From NCBI GenBank assembly GCA_016124895.1, contig WGMU01000145.1:1-48986 (forward strand): DNA of 48,986 nt, written 5' to 3'. Positions 8,380-17,206 of the stretch are shown here, one piece after another. The notes below the pieces were generated by a model. The model had not been told where the DNA came from. It saw only the letters and a program-made list of their open reading frames with translations, and searched no databases. The number at the start of each line of letters is the position of its first letter. Position 1 is the stretch's first letter. A program made the position numbers and the translations under genes. This DNA comes from a bacterium (GTDB lineage: Bacteria; Planctomycetota; Planctomycetia; Planctomycetales; Planctomycetaceae).

Positions 8380-8444
8380 GCCGGCACGCGCCAGCGTCCG
8401 GTTCTTGTCGAGGCAGGAAGAACCGGACGCTGGCGCGTGCCGGC
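8380..8444. repeat. Perfect 27-bp inverted repeat (REP-like hairpin)
   Basis: Bases 8380-8406 are exactly complementary to 8418-8444, with an 11-base spacer. The arm begins GCCGGCACGCGCCAGCG. It lies in the divergent gap between the dihydroorotase and the multi-heme cytochrome gene, with no T-run on either side. It looks like a mobile palindromic repeat rather than a terminator. Confidence 0.85.
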
Positions 8445-8716
8445 TGATTTCGGGAACCTGTTTCGGACGCGTTCCCCGACGACGAACCGCTGCGGCGGGA
8501 CGGGCTGGGTGCTAAACGGTATCGGTGCCGAAAGAGAGATTCACCCGTGCCGAACGGACCATAGTGGATCACGCAGACAGTTTCATGCGGCGGAATTCGA
8601 GTCAGGCGTTCGGGGCTTCGGGCTTGATTGCGTCAGTGACGATTCGCGCTAGACTTCGATCCGCAATAGCGAATGAAACTGTTTCCCGTGTCCCAGAAAC
8701 CTTCAGGGAAGACCTC

Positions 8717-11494
8717 ATGAGACGTGCGTTCGGCCCCGTCGGGCGAGCCTTGATATTGACCGTTGCCGCAGTGTTCTGCGACGGGTCGCTGGCGGTTGCA
8801 GCACATCCCGTCGTACCGGGCGTCGAACGGCTGCTCGCTGAGCACTCAGACGGCGCCGCGAAACCCGATCAGATGCTGACGGCCGGGCGAGTGCTGCTCA
8901 GCGAATTGAACTGCTTGTCGTGCCACAAGGTTGAGGGCAGGGCAGGGCAGGGGCTTAACACGAAGCCGGCGCCAGTGCTCGACGCTGTCGGTGGCCGCGT
9001 GCAGCGCGAATGGCTCGCGAAGTACCTCATGTCGCCGCACGAAGTAAAGCCGGGAACAACGATGCCCGATGTGCTTGGTGGACTGAGTGATGCCCAGCGA
9101 AAGGCCGACGCCGAAGCATTGCTGCATCTGCTGGCCTCGACCGGACAGGCAGTCGAAGCGATGGGCGATACCTCGGCGGTGCAGCGTGGCGAGAAGCTGT
9201 TTCACGAAATCGGCTGCGTCGCGTGCCATGACCCGCAGGGAGCCGACGCGAAGCCGATTGCCGATTCGGTTCCGCTGGGAGCGATCGAAAAAAAGTACAC
9301 TCTGCCGACGCTGATCGCGTTTCTGAAGAATCCACTGGTGGTGCGGCACGGCGGGCGGATGCCGAACCTGCGGCTCAATGACCAGCAGGCACGCGACATC
9401 GCTTGCTTCTTTTTTCGCGACGTCAAAATCGCGACCAACCTCTCGTACGCGTATTACGAAGGAAGCTGGGACACGCTGCCTGATTTTCAGACACTGAAGC
9501 CAGTGACGGCCGGACTCTCCAGCGGCTTTGACATCGGCGTGCGCAAACGCAACGACGGATTCGGGCTGGTTTTCAGCGGTTTCCTGCACATTCCGTCCGA
9601 TGGCGATTTCCGCCTGTTTCTCGGCTCGGACGACGGCAGCCGACTGCAGATCGACGGGCAGGACGTCATTGTCAACGACGGCATCCATCCGCACTCGGTC
9701 AAGGACGGCCGGATCAAACTGGCAAAAGGCGTGCATCCGGTCCGTGTTGAGTACTTCGAGCAGGGTGGCGAAGAGAGTCTGACCGTCGAGATCGAAGGTT
9801 CCGGCCTGCCGCGTCAGCCACTGGCATCAATCGCGACGATCACGGAAAAAGTTCCGGAGTCTGAAGACACGGCTGACGCTTTCGTCCTTGATGAGCGACT
9901 CGTGACGCAGGGCCGCGCCGTGTTCGCCGCTCGCGGTTGCGCGAACTGCCATCAGCTCAGCCTGAATAGCCCGGCTCTGACTTCGACCTTGAAAGCGAAG
10001 CCGCTGGCTGAACTGACTGACCTGGGAGCAGGCTGCCTGAGCGACGCGGCGTCAGCTGGAGTTCCTCATTACCGCCTCTCAGGCGTGCAGAAGGCGGTGC
10101 TGCTGTCGGCGATTGCGGCGCTTCGCCGCAACGATGTGGCTGCGGACGCGGCACCGCAGGCGGTTACTGCGGAAACACTGAGCCGCTTCAACTGCTTCGC
10201 CTGCCATGTCCGTGATCAGGCCGGCGGCGTCACTGCGGCGCGCGACGGATTTTTCACAACGACCATGAAAGAGATGGGCGACGAGGGCCGCATTCCTCCG
10301 CACCTCGACGGTGTTGGTGACAAGCTGACTGAGAGCTACCTGCGGGATACGCTCAATAATGGTGTCGACGATCGGCCTTATATGCTGACGACAATGCCGC
10401 AGTTCGGCGGCGACAACGTCGGCCATCTGCTCGCTGCGTTTCGAGCCGTCGATCTCAAAACGGAAGCAACCATTCCCGAGCCGTCCTTGCCGGAATCCAA
10501 ACTGAAGGCAGTCGGCCGGCAGCTTGTCGGCGAAAAGGGACTGAGCTGCATCAAGTGTCATACCTTTGGCCCGTACAAGGCGACCGGAATCCAGTCGATC
10601 GATCTGCAGCGTATGTCGCGGCGGCTTCGCGAGGACTGGTTCTTCCGCTACATGCTGAACCCGCAGGTGTACCGACCCGGTACTCGGATGCCGGCTCCGT
10701 GGCCGTTCGGTCAGGCGACGATCCGAGACGTGCTCGACGGGAACGTCGAGCAGCAGATGCTGGCCGTGTGGCTGTACCTGACAGATGGCGACAAAGCCGG
10801 CGTTCCTGAAGGTCTGACCTCCGGTTCAATCATTCTCGCCGCCGATACCGAGCCTCGTATCTACCGCAACTTTATCGAAGGCGTCAGTCCTCGCGGCATC
10901 GCGGTCGCGTATCCTGAAAACGTCAATCTCTGCTTCGACGCCGAAGAACTGGACCTCGCCCTGATCTGGGAGAACGGATTCATCGACGCGGCGAAACACT
11001 GGGTCGGTCGCGGTCCCGGTTTTCAGCGGCCGTACGGCGATAACCTGCTCAGTCTCGTTCGCGGAGCCCCGTTCGCTGAACTCGACTCTCTCGAAGCAGG
11101 CTGGCCGACTGAGCACGCGCGAGAACTCGGCTACCGTTTTCACGGCTACCGGTTTAATGAGAAACGCCAGCCGGTGTTTCTGTACTCATTCGACGACGTG
11201 ACGATCAGTGACGCGATTATCCCCGCGTCGCACGGTGATGCGACGGCAGCGTTCAATCGAACGTTAACACTCGGCAGCCGCTCGGGGCGACGTTTGTGGT
11301 TTCGCGCTGCCGCGGGATCGAAGATCGAACTCGCCGATGGCGTCTTTGTTGTCGACGATCATCTTCGGTTGAAAGTCGATGCAACTGCGGCCAGTGAGCC
11401 AGTCGTGCGGCAGAACGGCGGCCGGTTTGAGCTGCTCGTACCGGTCGATGTCTCGCCTGTCGCAGGGGAGATTCATCTGCGGTACCAGTGGTGA
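8717..11494 (+). CDS. Five-CXXCH cytochrome c protein with PA14 domain
   Basis: 925-aa exported protein. A signal peptide covers about residues 1-28 (ALILTVAAVFCDGSLAVAA). Five haem c sites are visible: CLSCH (Cys66), CVACH (Cys167), CANCH (Cys408), CFACH (Cys493) and CIKCH (Cys611). A PA14 domain at about 246-360 (YYEGSWDTLPDF, then FRLFLGSDDGSRL) lies between haems 2 and 3. The last ~250 residues form a beta-rich region with no further haem. AGGGAAG at 8705-8711 supports the ATG at 8717; the open frame continues upstream to 8525 without signal-peptide character. Such proteins are common in planctomycetes and are thought to act in periplasmic electron transfer coupled to glycan degradation. 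The substrate is unknown. It is probably co-transcribed with the propeller gene that follows after 199 nt. Confidence 0.88.
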   Translation: MRRAFGPVGRALILTVAAVFCDGSLAVAAHPVVPGVERLLAEHSDGAAKPDQMLTAGRVLLSELNCLSCHKVEGRAGQGLNTKPAPVLDAVGGRVQREWLAKYLMSPHEVKPGTTMPDVLGGLSDAQRKADAEALLHLLASTGQAVEAMGDTSAVQRGEKLFHEIGCVACHDPQGADAKPIADSVPLGAIEKKYTLPTLIAFLKNPLVVRHGGRMPNLRLNDQQARDIACFFFRDVKIATNLSYAYYEGSWDTLPDFQTLKPVTAGLSSGFDIGVRKRNDGFGLVFSGFLHIPSDGDFRLFLGSDDGSRLQIDGQDVIVNDGIHPHSVKDGRIKLAKGVHPVRVEYFEQGGEESLTVEIEGSGLPRQPLASIATITEKVPESEDTADAFVLDERLVTQGRAVFAARGCANCHQLSLNSPALTSTLKAKPLAELTDLGAGCLSDAASAGVPHYRLSGVQKAVLLSAIAALRRNDVAADAAPQAVTAETLSRFNCFACHVRDQAGGVTAARDGFFTTTMKEMGDEGRIPPHLDGVGDKLTESYLRDTLNNGVDDRPYMLTTMPQFGGDNVGHLLAAFRAVDLKTEATIPEPSLPESKLKAVGRQLVGEKGLSCIKCHTFGPYKATGIQSIDLQRMSRRLREDWFFRYMLNPQVYRPGTRMPAPWPFGQATIRDVLDGNVEQQMLAVWLYLTDGDKAGVPEGLTSGSIILAADTEPRIYRNFIEGVSPRGIAVAYPENVNLCFDAEELDLALIWENGFIDAAKHWVGRGPGFQRPYGDNLLSLVRGAPFAELDSLEAGWPTEHARELGYRFHGYRFNEKRQPVFLYSFDDVTISDAIIPASHGDATAAFNRTLTLGSRSGRRLWFRAAAGSKIELADGVFVVDDHLRLKVDATAASEPVVRQNGGRFELLVPVDVSPVAGEIHLRYQW

Positions 11495-11553
11495 GTAGCG
11501 AGTCGTGAGTGGCTCGCATGTACCAGCGACGTCCTTTCCGTAGTCAGTACCTT

Positions 11554-11576
11554 GTTCCCACGCTCTGCGTGGGAAC
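11554..11576. repeat. Short dispersed hairpin repeat
   Basis: GTTCCCACGC (11554-11563) and GCGTGGGAAC (11567-11576) form a perfect 10-bp stem with a TCT loop. This hairpin type (GTTCCCACGCTCTGCGTGGGAAC core) is a widely dispersed intergenic repeat in many bacterial genomes. Next to it (about 11600-11675) is an AT-richer stretch rich in repeated TTTCAGAT/TTTCAAAT words, also repeat-like. Neither encodes anything I can support. Confidence 0.75.
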
Positions 11577-11693
11577 GCTGCATCCGCCGCTCCACGGCGA
11601 TTCTGAATTTCAAGCTCCGGATTTCAGATCGTCAGATTTCTTTCAGATTTCAAATTCCAAATCATCAGCTCCTCAGACCAGGAATCCCTTCTG

Positions 11694-13163
11694 ATGAGAA
11701 TCGCATACGCTCTCGCTGCCGCTCTCGTGTGTACTGTCTCGCTGAACGCGGCAGTCGCTCAGGATGCTCCCACCGAAAACGACTATTACCCGATGGCCAG
11801 CTTCGAGATTCCCGACGGGATCAACCTCGAAGTCGGCGGCATCGAATGGTTCAACAATCGGCTTGCCGTCTCGACACGACGCGGCGACATCTACCTGATC
11901 GAGAACGCGCTGGCCGACGACGTGACCGCTGCAAAGTTCTCACCGTTCGCGATCGGTCTGCATGAAGTGCTCGGTCTGGCGCAGATGGACGGCTGGCTGT
12001 ACGCGACGCAGCGCTGCGAGGTTTCGCGTCTGAATGACAACGATCACGACGGGCGTGCGGACATCATTGAAACGGTCTGCGACCAGTGGGGCATCACGGG
12101 CGATTACCACGAATACGCGATGGGGTCGAAGTTCGACCGCGACGGGAACATCTGGGTCGTGCTGTGTCTGACCGGGTCGTTCAGCAGCAACGCTCCTTTT
12201 CGCGGCTGGTGTGTGCGAGTGACTCCGGATGGAGAAATGATCCCGACCTGCAGCGGCATTCGATCACCCGGCGGCATCGCCGCCAACCATCTCGGCGACA
12301 TGTTCTTCACGGACAATCAGGGGCCGTGGAACGGCACCTGCAGCCTCAAGCACCTGAAGCCCGGCTCGTTTCAAGGGCATCCCGGCGGCAACGTCTGGTA
12401 TGACAGAACCTCGGTCATCGGGCCGCGACCGGTTGAGCCGAACAGCGGCAGCCGGATGATGGTGGAAGCGGAACGCGTTCCCGAACTCGTCCCGCCCGCG
12501 ATCTACTTCCCGTACAAGAAGATGGGCCAGTCCGCTGCGGGCATTGCCTGTGACACGACCGGCGGGAAGTTCGGCCCGTTCGAGCATCAGCTTTTTGTCG
12601 CCGATCAGACCTTCAGCACGGTCATGCGCTGCTGTCTGGAACAGGTCAACGGCTACTACCAGGGAGCCTGCTTCCCGTTCCGCGAGGGCTTCGGATCAGG
12701 CAGCCTGTCCGTCGACTTCACTCCGGACGGCAGCCTGTTCGTCGGCGGCACGAACCGCGGCTGGGGTTCACGTGGCAACAAGCCGTTCGCACTCGATCGA
12801 CTGCGCTGGTCCGGTGGGGTGCCGTTCGAGATCCACGAAATGCGGGCGAAACCGGATGGCTTCGAACTGACCTTCACCGAGCCGGTCGACGCGAAGACGG
12901 CTGGCAATCCGGAGTCGTACTCGCTGAGCACCTACACCTATATCTATCAGGCCTCGTACGGCAGCCCCGAAGTCGATCACACGACGCCAACGATCGACCG
13001 CCTTGACATCAGCTCCGACGGGAAGTCCGTCCGCCTGTTCGTGACCGGCCTGCAGAAAGGCCACGTGCATGAACTCCACGCCGACGGAGTCCGTTCCGAA
13101 AAAGGCCTGCCGCTGCTCCATAAAGAGGCTTACTACACACTGAACTTCATCCCAGGTGAGTAG
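11694..13163 (+). CDS. Secreted beta-propeller protein (sorbosone dehydrogenase-like / DUF7133-type)
   Basis: 489-aa protein with a signal peptide (about residues 1-22, ending AAVAQ). The middle resembles the soluble quinoprotein glucose/sorbosone dehydrogenase fold as found in planctomycete membrane-bound-dehydrogenase-like proteins. Visible features are [21 protein letters not shown], the Asp-rich DNDHDGRAD loop (calcium-type), and [31 protein letters not shown] and [11 protein letters not shown] blades. The C-terminal ~90 residues form a separate beta-rich domain ([18 protein letters not shown]). It follows the PA14 cytochrome in the same direction and could pass electrons to it; that is inference. 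The substrate is unknown, and no catalytic residue could be confirmed by eye. Confidence 0.78.
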   Translation: MRIAYALAAALVCTVSLNAAVAQDAPTENDYYPMASFEIPDGINLEVGGIEWFNNRLAVSTRRGDIYLIENALADDVTAAKFSPFAIGLHEVLGLAQMDGWLYATQRCEVSRLNDNDHDGRADIIETVCDQWGITGDYHEYAMGSKFDRDGNIWVVLCLTGSFSSNAPFRGWCVRVTPDGEMIPTCSGIRSPGGIAANHLGDMFFTDNQGPWNGTCSLKHLKPGSFQGHPGGNVWYDRTSVIGPRPVEPNSGSRMMVEAERVPELVPPAIYFPYKKMGQSAAGIACDTTGGKFGPFEHQLFVADQTFSTVMRCCLEQVNGYYQGACFPFREGFGSGSLSVDFTPDGSLFVGGTNRGWGSRGNKPFALDRLRWSGGVPFEIHEMRAKPDGFELTFTEPVDAKTAGNPESYSLSTYTYIYQASYGSPEVDHTTPTIDRLDISSDGKSVRLFVTGLQKGHVHELHADGVRSEKGLPLLHKEAYYTLNFIPGE

Positions 13164-13319
13164 TTGCTCGGATGTCGAGCAGTCAGAACCCATTCAAAGA
13201 GTGCTTGCCGACTTTTCACGTACGAAAGTGACAGGCTGTTGCTGACTTTCACACGTTCGAGTCTGGAGATTCGTCTTCCCGCCGTTTCCGGTTTCCGGCA
13301 GACTCCAACCTTGTCTCTG

Positions 13320-13754
13320 ATGAGGCTGGAATTGCGGATGCTTCGGATGCACGAGTATCTGATCATGACGGGCGGCCCCGGTGACGGAGCGATCCACGAA
13401 ACACAGGCCATGCGGCTATATGCAATCACTGCTGGAGTTCCAGACGAACGGATCCTTGTTGACGAAAGCGGCTGGAACACGGAGCTGTCGGTCGCCGGAA
13501 CTGTCCCACTGTGTCGAGAGCATGGACTGAGCAGACTGCTTGTGATCAGTCACGGGTTTCATCTTCCGCGGATCAAACTGGCCTTTGCGAGGGCCGGCCG
13601 CGACGTATACACCGTCCCAGCCCCGGAGCGATTCCCGTTACCTGGCCACCGCTTCCTGCTTGCACGAGAAACGGCCGCTCTGTGGGCCTATTACGCGGCA
13701 CCGCTCGGGAGCTGGCGAAGTAATCGTTCAGAGGTGAGTTCCACAGATCTCTAA
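13320..13754 (+). CDS. YdcF/DUF218-like protein, N-terminally shortened
   Basis: 144-aa protein carrying the central and C-terminal parts of the DUF218 (YdcF) fold: MTGGPGDGAIHETQAM, AGVPDERILVDESGWNTE, LLVISHGFHLPRIKLAFARAG and the ending RETAALWAYYAAPL. Normal members begin with a hydrophobic strand containing a VVLGG/C-type motif about 40 residues before SGGPGDG. That part is absent or unrecognisable here. The frame is open back to a TTG at 13164 directly after the preceding stop, and its first codons read LLGCRAVR, faintly like the missing strand. No Shine-Dalgarno was found. It may be a decaying gene, a frameshifted gene or a short variant. The family role is unclear (membrane/envelope-associated hydrolase-like fold). 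Confidence 0.6.
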   Translation: MRLELRMLRMHEYLIMTGGPGDGAIHETQAMRLYAITAGVPDERILVDESGWNTELSVAGTVPLCREHGLSRLLVISHGFHLPRIKLAFARAGRDVYTVPAPERFPLPGHRFLLARETAALWAYYAAPLGSWRSNRSEVSSTDL

Positions 13755-13803
13755 GAGCGGTGGACCTTCTTCGACAGGAGAATCTGCCGGGACGTTCGGC
13801 ATT

Positions 13804-13856
13804 GGTTCAGGCCCGGTAGTCGTGGTGGGCTTTGCCACGATTGCCGGGCCTGAATC
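13804..13856. terminator. Long hairpin at the end of convergent transcripts
   Basis: A near-perfect hairpin, GGTTCAGGCCCGG (13804-13816) pairing with the complementary run at 13844-13856. It continues inward through GTCGTGG/CCACGAT with wobble pairs. It lies between the YdcF-like stop (+) and the second ExbD stop (-), 4 nt past the latter, so it probably terminates both directions. There is no T-run, so it may work with Rho or as a 3'-end stabiliser. Confidence 0.55.
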
Positions 13857-13859
13857 GTT

Positions 13860-14363
13860 CTAACTGGCGGCTCCGGGTTTCTGCGGTGGTTTGAACTTGA
13901 TGTTCTTGATGTACTTGACGACGCGCTGCGTACGCGGGTCGACACGGCCGGTACAGGCTCCGACGGCACTGATGACGTTCTTGAAATGCAGGTTGTAATC
14001 TGCGTCGATTTCGACAGCCATGTCTTCTGCCAGCGGGTTATCCGGCGAGCCGATCAGTCGCAGAATCTCGATGTTCAGCCGCTTGAACGCGTCCGAGTCG
14101 TTTCCCAGCGGACGACTGCCGAGATACACACCAACCAGTGTGCCGTCGGGATTCGCCCGCAGCTTGACCTTTGTATCCAGCGGCGGCGGATCAGGCGATG
14201 GTTCAGTCGGTTTACCCCGGGCCGGCATGTTGATGTTGAAGTCGCCTTCCGGCTCGATCAGCTTCAGTGTCAGCATGAAGAAAATCAGCAACTGGAACAC
14301 GACGTCGATCATGGCCGACATGTTCGTTTCCAGTTTTTCCTGAGGCTTGCGGTTCCGAGCCAT
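13860..14363 (-). CDS. ExbD/TolR family biopolymer transport protein (second copy)
   Basis: 167-aa protein with one transmembrane helix (about residues 16-36) preceded by MSAMIDVVFQLLIFFM, the ExbD/TolR signature with the proton-carrying Asp in MIDVVF. It is followed by a Pro-rich linker and a periplasmic domain. Its C-terminal GACTGRVDPRTQRVVKYI segment is unlike the first copy. It is the last gene of the minus-strand TPR-TPR-ExbB-ExbD-ExbD operon, 74 nt after the first ExbD. No clear Shine-Dalgarno precedes the ATG at 14363. Known family role: forms a proton-motive-force-driven complex with an ExbB-like channel to energise envelope processes. Confidence 0.92.
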   Translation of the reverse strand: MARNRKPQEKLETNMSAMIDVVFQLLIFFMLTLKLIEPEGDFNINMPARGKPTEPSPDPPPLDTKVKLRANPDGTLVGVYLGSRPLGNDSDAFKRLNIEILRLIGSPDNPLAEDMAVEIDADYNLHFKNVISAVGACTGRVDPRTQRVVKYIKNIKFKPPQKPGAAS

Positions 14364-14437
14364 AACTCTGCACTCGATTCAGAACAAATTGCCTTCGACC
14401 ACCGCCAGCATGCCTCGCTGGCGATTCCGAATCCTGT

Positions 14438-14923
14438 CTACTGACCTTCGCTGCTGGACATAGCCGACATGGCGAACTTCTCGAAGCCGGCATCCTGGGC
14501 CAGTTTGATCATTTCCTGAACGACGCCGGTTGGAACTTCGGCATCCGCTCGAATCTTCACTGTGACATCTTTCGGCTCGACTTCGCGGTTCCGATACAGA
14601 CGCGCTTCCTGTTCCAGCGCCTTGCTGGACCCCAGCGGAGGCATCATGTCCTCGCCGCCGAAGTTGAACAGGAACGGATCTGGATTCGTCCGCTCCCCTC
14701 TTACGTCGCGCAGGTAGCCGACGTTAAGCGTGATCTCGTGTTCGATTTTGACTTCCGGCGGTTTGGCCAGCGCATCACGCGGCAGCTTCACGCGTTCGTC
14801 CGCCTGAGTCTGTTCGAAGTTGTTGATCACCATGAAGAAGGCGATCAACTGAAACACGATGTCGATCATCGGCGTCATGTCGACTTCAATCGAGCCGATA
14901 CCGGAAGATCGTTTCTTCGCCAT
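14438..14923 (-). CDS. ExbD/TolR family biopolymer transport protein (first copy)
   Basis: 161-aa inner-membrane protein. The N-terminal IEVDMTPMIDIVFQLIAFFM contains the conserved Asp of the ExbD/TolR helix (about residues 16-34). A periplasmic domain ends in VTVKIRADAEVPTGVVQEMI and AQDAGFEKFAMSA, which closely follows the TolR/ExbD fold (LRAD, V..vm...AGF). It is thus the more canonical of the two copies. It lies 89 nt downstream of the ExbB-like gene and just upstream of the second ExbD, with which it could form a hetero-oligomeric stator. Confidence 0.93.
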   Translation of the reverse strand: MAKKRSSGIGSIEVDMTPMIDIVFQLIAFFMVINNFEQTQADERVKLPRDALAKPPEVKIEHEITLNVGYLRDVRGERTNPDPFLFNFGGEDMMPPLGSSKALEQEARLYRNREVEPKDVTVKIRADAEVPTGVVQEMIKLAQDAGFEKFAMSAMSSSEGQ

Positions 14924-15012
14924 TGATCTGTTCCGCAGAAATAAGAAGTTGGCTCAGACAGTCAAAGCCCGCGAGGCATTCGGCGCACCGCGAGTTGATT
15001 CCAGGCAATCAC

Positions 15013-15927
15013 TTACTGCTGCGGCGCAGCAGGGGCGGCCGCCGGAGCGGCACCACCGGCGGGCTTCTGCGGCTGAGCCTGACGACCAGCCTGGGCGAAG
15101 CGGCTCATCAAACCTTCGCTGACCATGCTGACTTCCATAATGAAGCGAGCGATCCGGTTTCGCAGCACGGCGTAGGCGACCATCGCGGGAATGGCGACGA
15201 CCAGACCTTCCAGCGTCGTGAACAGAGCACTCGAAATACCACCAGCGAGTTCGGACGGCTTCGGTGTCGTCGGCGAGGTTGCGATGACACGGAACGACAT
15301 AATCATACCGTAGACCGTTCCCATCAGGCCGAGCATCGGGGCGATGGCGCTGATCAGAGCGAGGTAGCTGAGACGGTGTTCGAGGGCCATATTCTCGTCG
15401 TCGCCGACTTCCTGCATCCCTTCAACTGCTCGTTCGTAGCCAAGATTGACTTTGGCGAGTCCGGCAGCCAGCACGCGGGCAACCAGAGAGTCATCCGCCC
15501 GTGCCTGCTCGTACGCGCCTTGAAAATCACGAGCATTCAGCCGCTGCTCGAACTGCTCGATGAACGACTGCGGGACGAAGTTGTCACGCCGCACCTGCAT
15601 AATATTCATCATGACGAGAGCAACCATCATGAAGCTGAGCAGCAGAATCAGTCCACCGAAGATGCCCGACGCTTCGATCATCCACGACAGGAAACTCTGC
15701 TCGGCATCCATGGCCGGCCCCGGCTCTTCGGCCGCAGTGTCGGCACCACCTGTATCGGCTCCTTCGTCCGCCGCAGGCGCTTCGGGCTCGGCAACGGCTT
15801 CGCCACCTTCGTCCTGCCAGGCAACCGCCTGCGACGGAACGAACAGGAACGCGGCGACGCAGAACAAAGCGCCCATGACAATCGAGCGGAACGTTGACAG
15901 GCGGCTGTCAAAACCGAGCTGTGGCAT
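15013..15927 (-). CDS. MotA/TolQ/ExbB family proton channel protein
   Basis: 304-aa protein with a cleavable signal peptide (about residues 12-36, ending AVAWQ), a long Ala/Glu/Asp-rich periplasmic linker, then three helices. The first is at about residues 80-105. The ExbB core follows: LSYLALISAIAPMLGLMGTVYGMI and SALFTTLEGLVVAIPAMVAY. The C-terminus is a low-complexity Ala/Pro/Gln tail. GAGGAG ends 8 nt before the ATG at 15927 on the minus strand, fixing this start. It forms the channel with the two ExbD proteins; the TPR proteins encoded upstream in the operon are likely partners. An extended N-terminal signal plus linker is typical of planctomycete and Bacteroidetes-like ExbB homologues. 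Confidence 0.93.
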   Translation of the reverse strand: MPQLGFDSRLSTFRSIVMGALFCVAAFLFVPSQAVAWQDEGGEAVAEPEAPAADEGADTGGADTAAEEPGPAMDAEQSFLSWMIEASGIFGGLILLLSFMMVALVMMNIMQVRRDNFVPQSFIEQFEQRLNARDFQGAYEQARADDSLVARVLAAGLAKVNLGYERAVEGMQEVGDDENMALEHRLSYLALISAIAPMLGLMGTVYGMIMSFRVIATSPTTPKPSELAGGISSALFTTLEGLVVAIPAMVAYAVLRNRIARFIMEVSMVSEGLMSRFAQAGRQAQPQKPAGGAAPAAAPAAPQQ

Positions 15928-16057
15928 TGTGAAGTCTCCTCGCGGCGGATTCGCCAGATGTTTCAGTAACCCGTTGTTTCAGTGAGTTCAAAGCGTTGAA
16001 CAAAATCAGGCAACCCGCTGCGCTGGCCACCTGCAGAATCTGACTCGACCGACCTGC

Positions 16058-17104
16058 TTACTGGCCGAGTTTCTTAGCCCATTCCGTGTTGGGATAGTTT
16101 TCTCGAAGTTCCTGACTGGCAGCGAGGCCTCGCTCCGGCTGGCCAGCCGTCGCCCAGAGCGACGAAAGATGGTAGAGCGCCTCAGCGTTCAGAGCCGCCT
16201 CCTTCTCAAACAGCACAGGCACGTGCAGGTAAGCAAGGATTGCTTCCTTCGTCTTACCGAGTAAACGCAGACTGTCGCCTTTTCTTACAAAAGCTTCTGC
16301 CTGAACGGAACTGTCTTCCGGATCGGCAGCCTGCAATGCCTGGTTGACTGTGTCGAGAGCCTGCTGGGCATTGCCCTGCTGCAGTGTAACCGTCGCCTTG
16401 CCGAGCAGAGCCTCATTTCGTCGCGAGATCTCCGCCGGAGAACTGGCCGTCTGCCCGAGCACAGCCTCGAACGACGACAGCGCCGACGCCAGGTCACCCT
16501 TCTTCAGAGCCAGCTTTGCCGACGCATTCTGAGCAGCCATCTTGTAGTCGGACCACGGGGCTTGACTGAGCTGCTGAAACGCGGCTGCGGCTCCGTCAAA
16601 TTCCTGTCGTGCCAACTGAACGCGGCCAAGCAGGAACACGGCATCGAAAAACCGGGCGTTACTGCCGTTGGCCTTTGTAAAGGCGTCGAGCTTCTTTGCG
16701 GCGTCTTCGAGCTGCGCAGCGTCCGATTTGTCGAGCCCGTTTTGCGCGATCAGGCTTGCCATGAGAAAGTCGATCTCGGCTTTAATATCGCCTTTCGCTT
16801 TCGGGTCAGAGGCGCTCTTGCCGAGTTCCTCAATCGCCCGTTCGGTATTTCCGTTTCTGGCGGCGACGCGTGCACCGCTCAACGCCAGCGGTTCATCATC
16901 CCAGCGAATGTCAAGAATATCGTTGGCGGGCACGGTGACATCCGCGCCAGCCGGTGGCTTTATCTTCACTCCGTCACGGGTCACGTCAGTGATTCCGCCG
17001 CGGATGGGCTTGTCAGAACGGCGGGAGACCTCATCAAAGGCATCCGCCGAAACGGCGCTCAGCAGCAAACTGGCGATGACGATCAGAGCACTGAACTGCT
17101 TCAT
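16058..17104 (-). CDS. Exported TPR-repeat protein
   Basis: 348-aa protein with a signal peptide (ALIVIASLLLSAVSADA, about residues 5-22). A small beta-rich domain follows at about 25-75 (ITDVTRDGVKIKPPAGADVTV, resembling an SH3-like strand pattern). The rest is helical tetratricopeptide-like repeats, for example AQNASAKLALKKGDLASALSSFEAVL, NEALLGKATVTLQQGNAQQALDTV and AEALYHLSSLWATAGQPERGL. The ATG at 17104 begins the signal peptide; an upstream in-frame ATG at 17179 would add 25 hydrophilic residues. It lies between the giant TPR protein and ExbB, 130 nt before the latter. Likely a periplasmic scaffold of the Exb-type complex; this role is inferred. Confidence 0.85.
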   Translation of the reverse strand: MKQFSALIVIASLLLSAVSADAFDEVSRRSDKPIRGGITDVTRDGVKIKPPAGADVTVPANDILDIRWDDEPLALSGARVAARNGNTERAIEELGKSASDPKAKGDIKAEIDFLMASLIAQNGLDKSDAAQLEDAAKKLDAFTKANGSNARFFDAVFLLGRVQLARQEFDGAAAAFQQLSQAPWSDYKMAAQNASAKLALKKGDLASALSSFEAVLGQTASSPAEISRRNEALLGKATVTLQQGNAQQALDTVNQALQAADPEDSSVQAEAFVRKGDSLRLLGKTKEAILAYLHVPVLFEKEAALNAEALYHLSSLWATAGQPERGLAASQELRENYPNTEWAKKLGQ

Positions 17105-17206
17105 AGGTAAACTCGCGGAAAGACTTCCTTCAATTTCCAATTCGGATTCCGTCAATCGGGTCGACGGAGAATCCAGCAAATCACGCAGCGACTCATTTAT
17201 CTACAT

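Noticed and set aside
14923-15897. A 324-codon plus-strand frame opposite the ExbB gene
   Set aside because: His/Arg-rich shadow. The minus strand has the conserved ExbB core and a strong Shine-Dalgarno.
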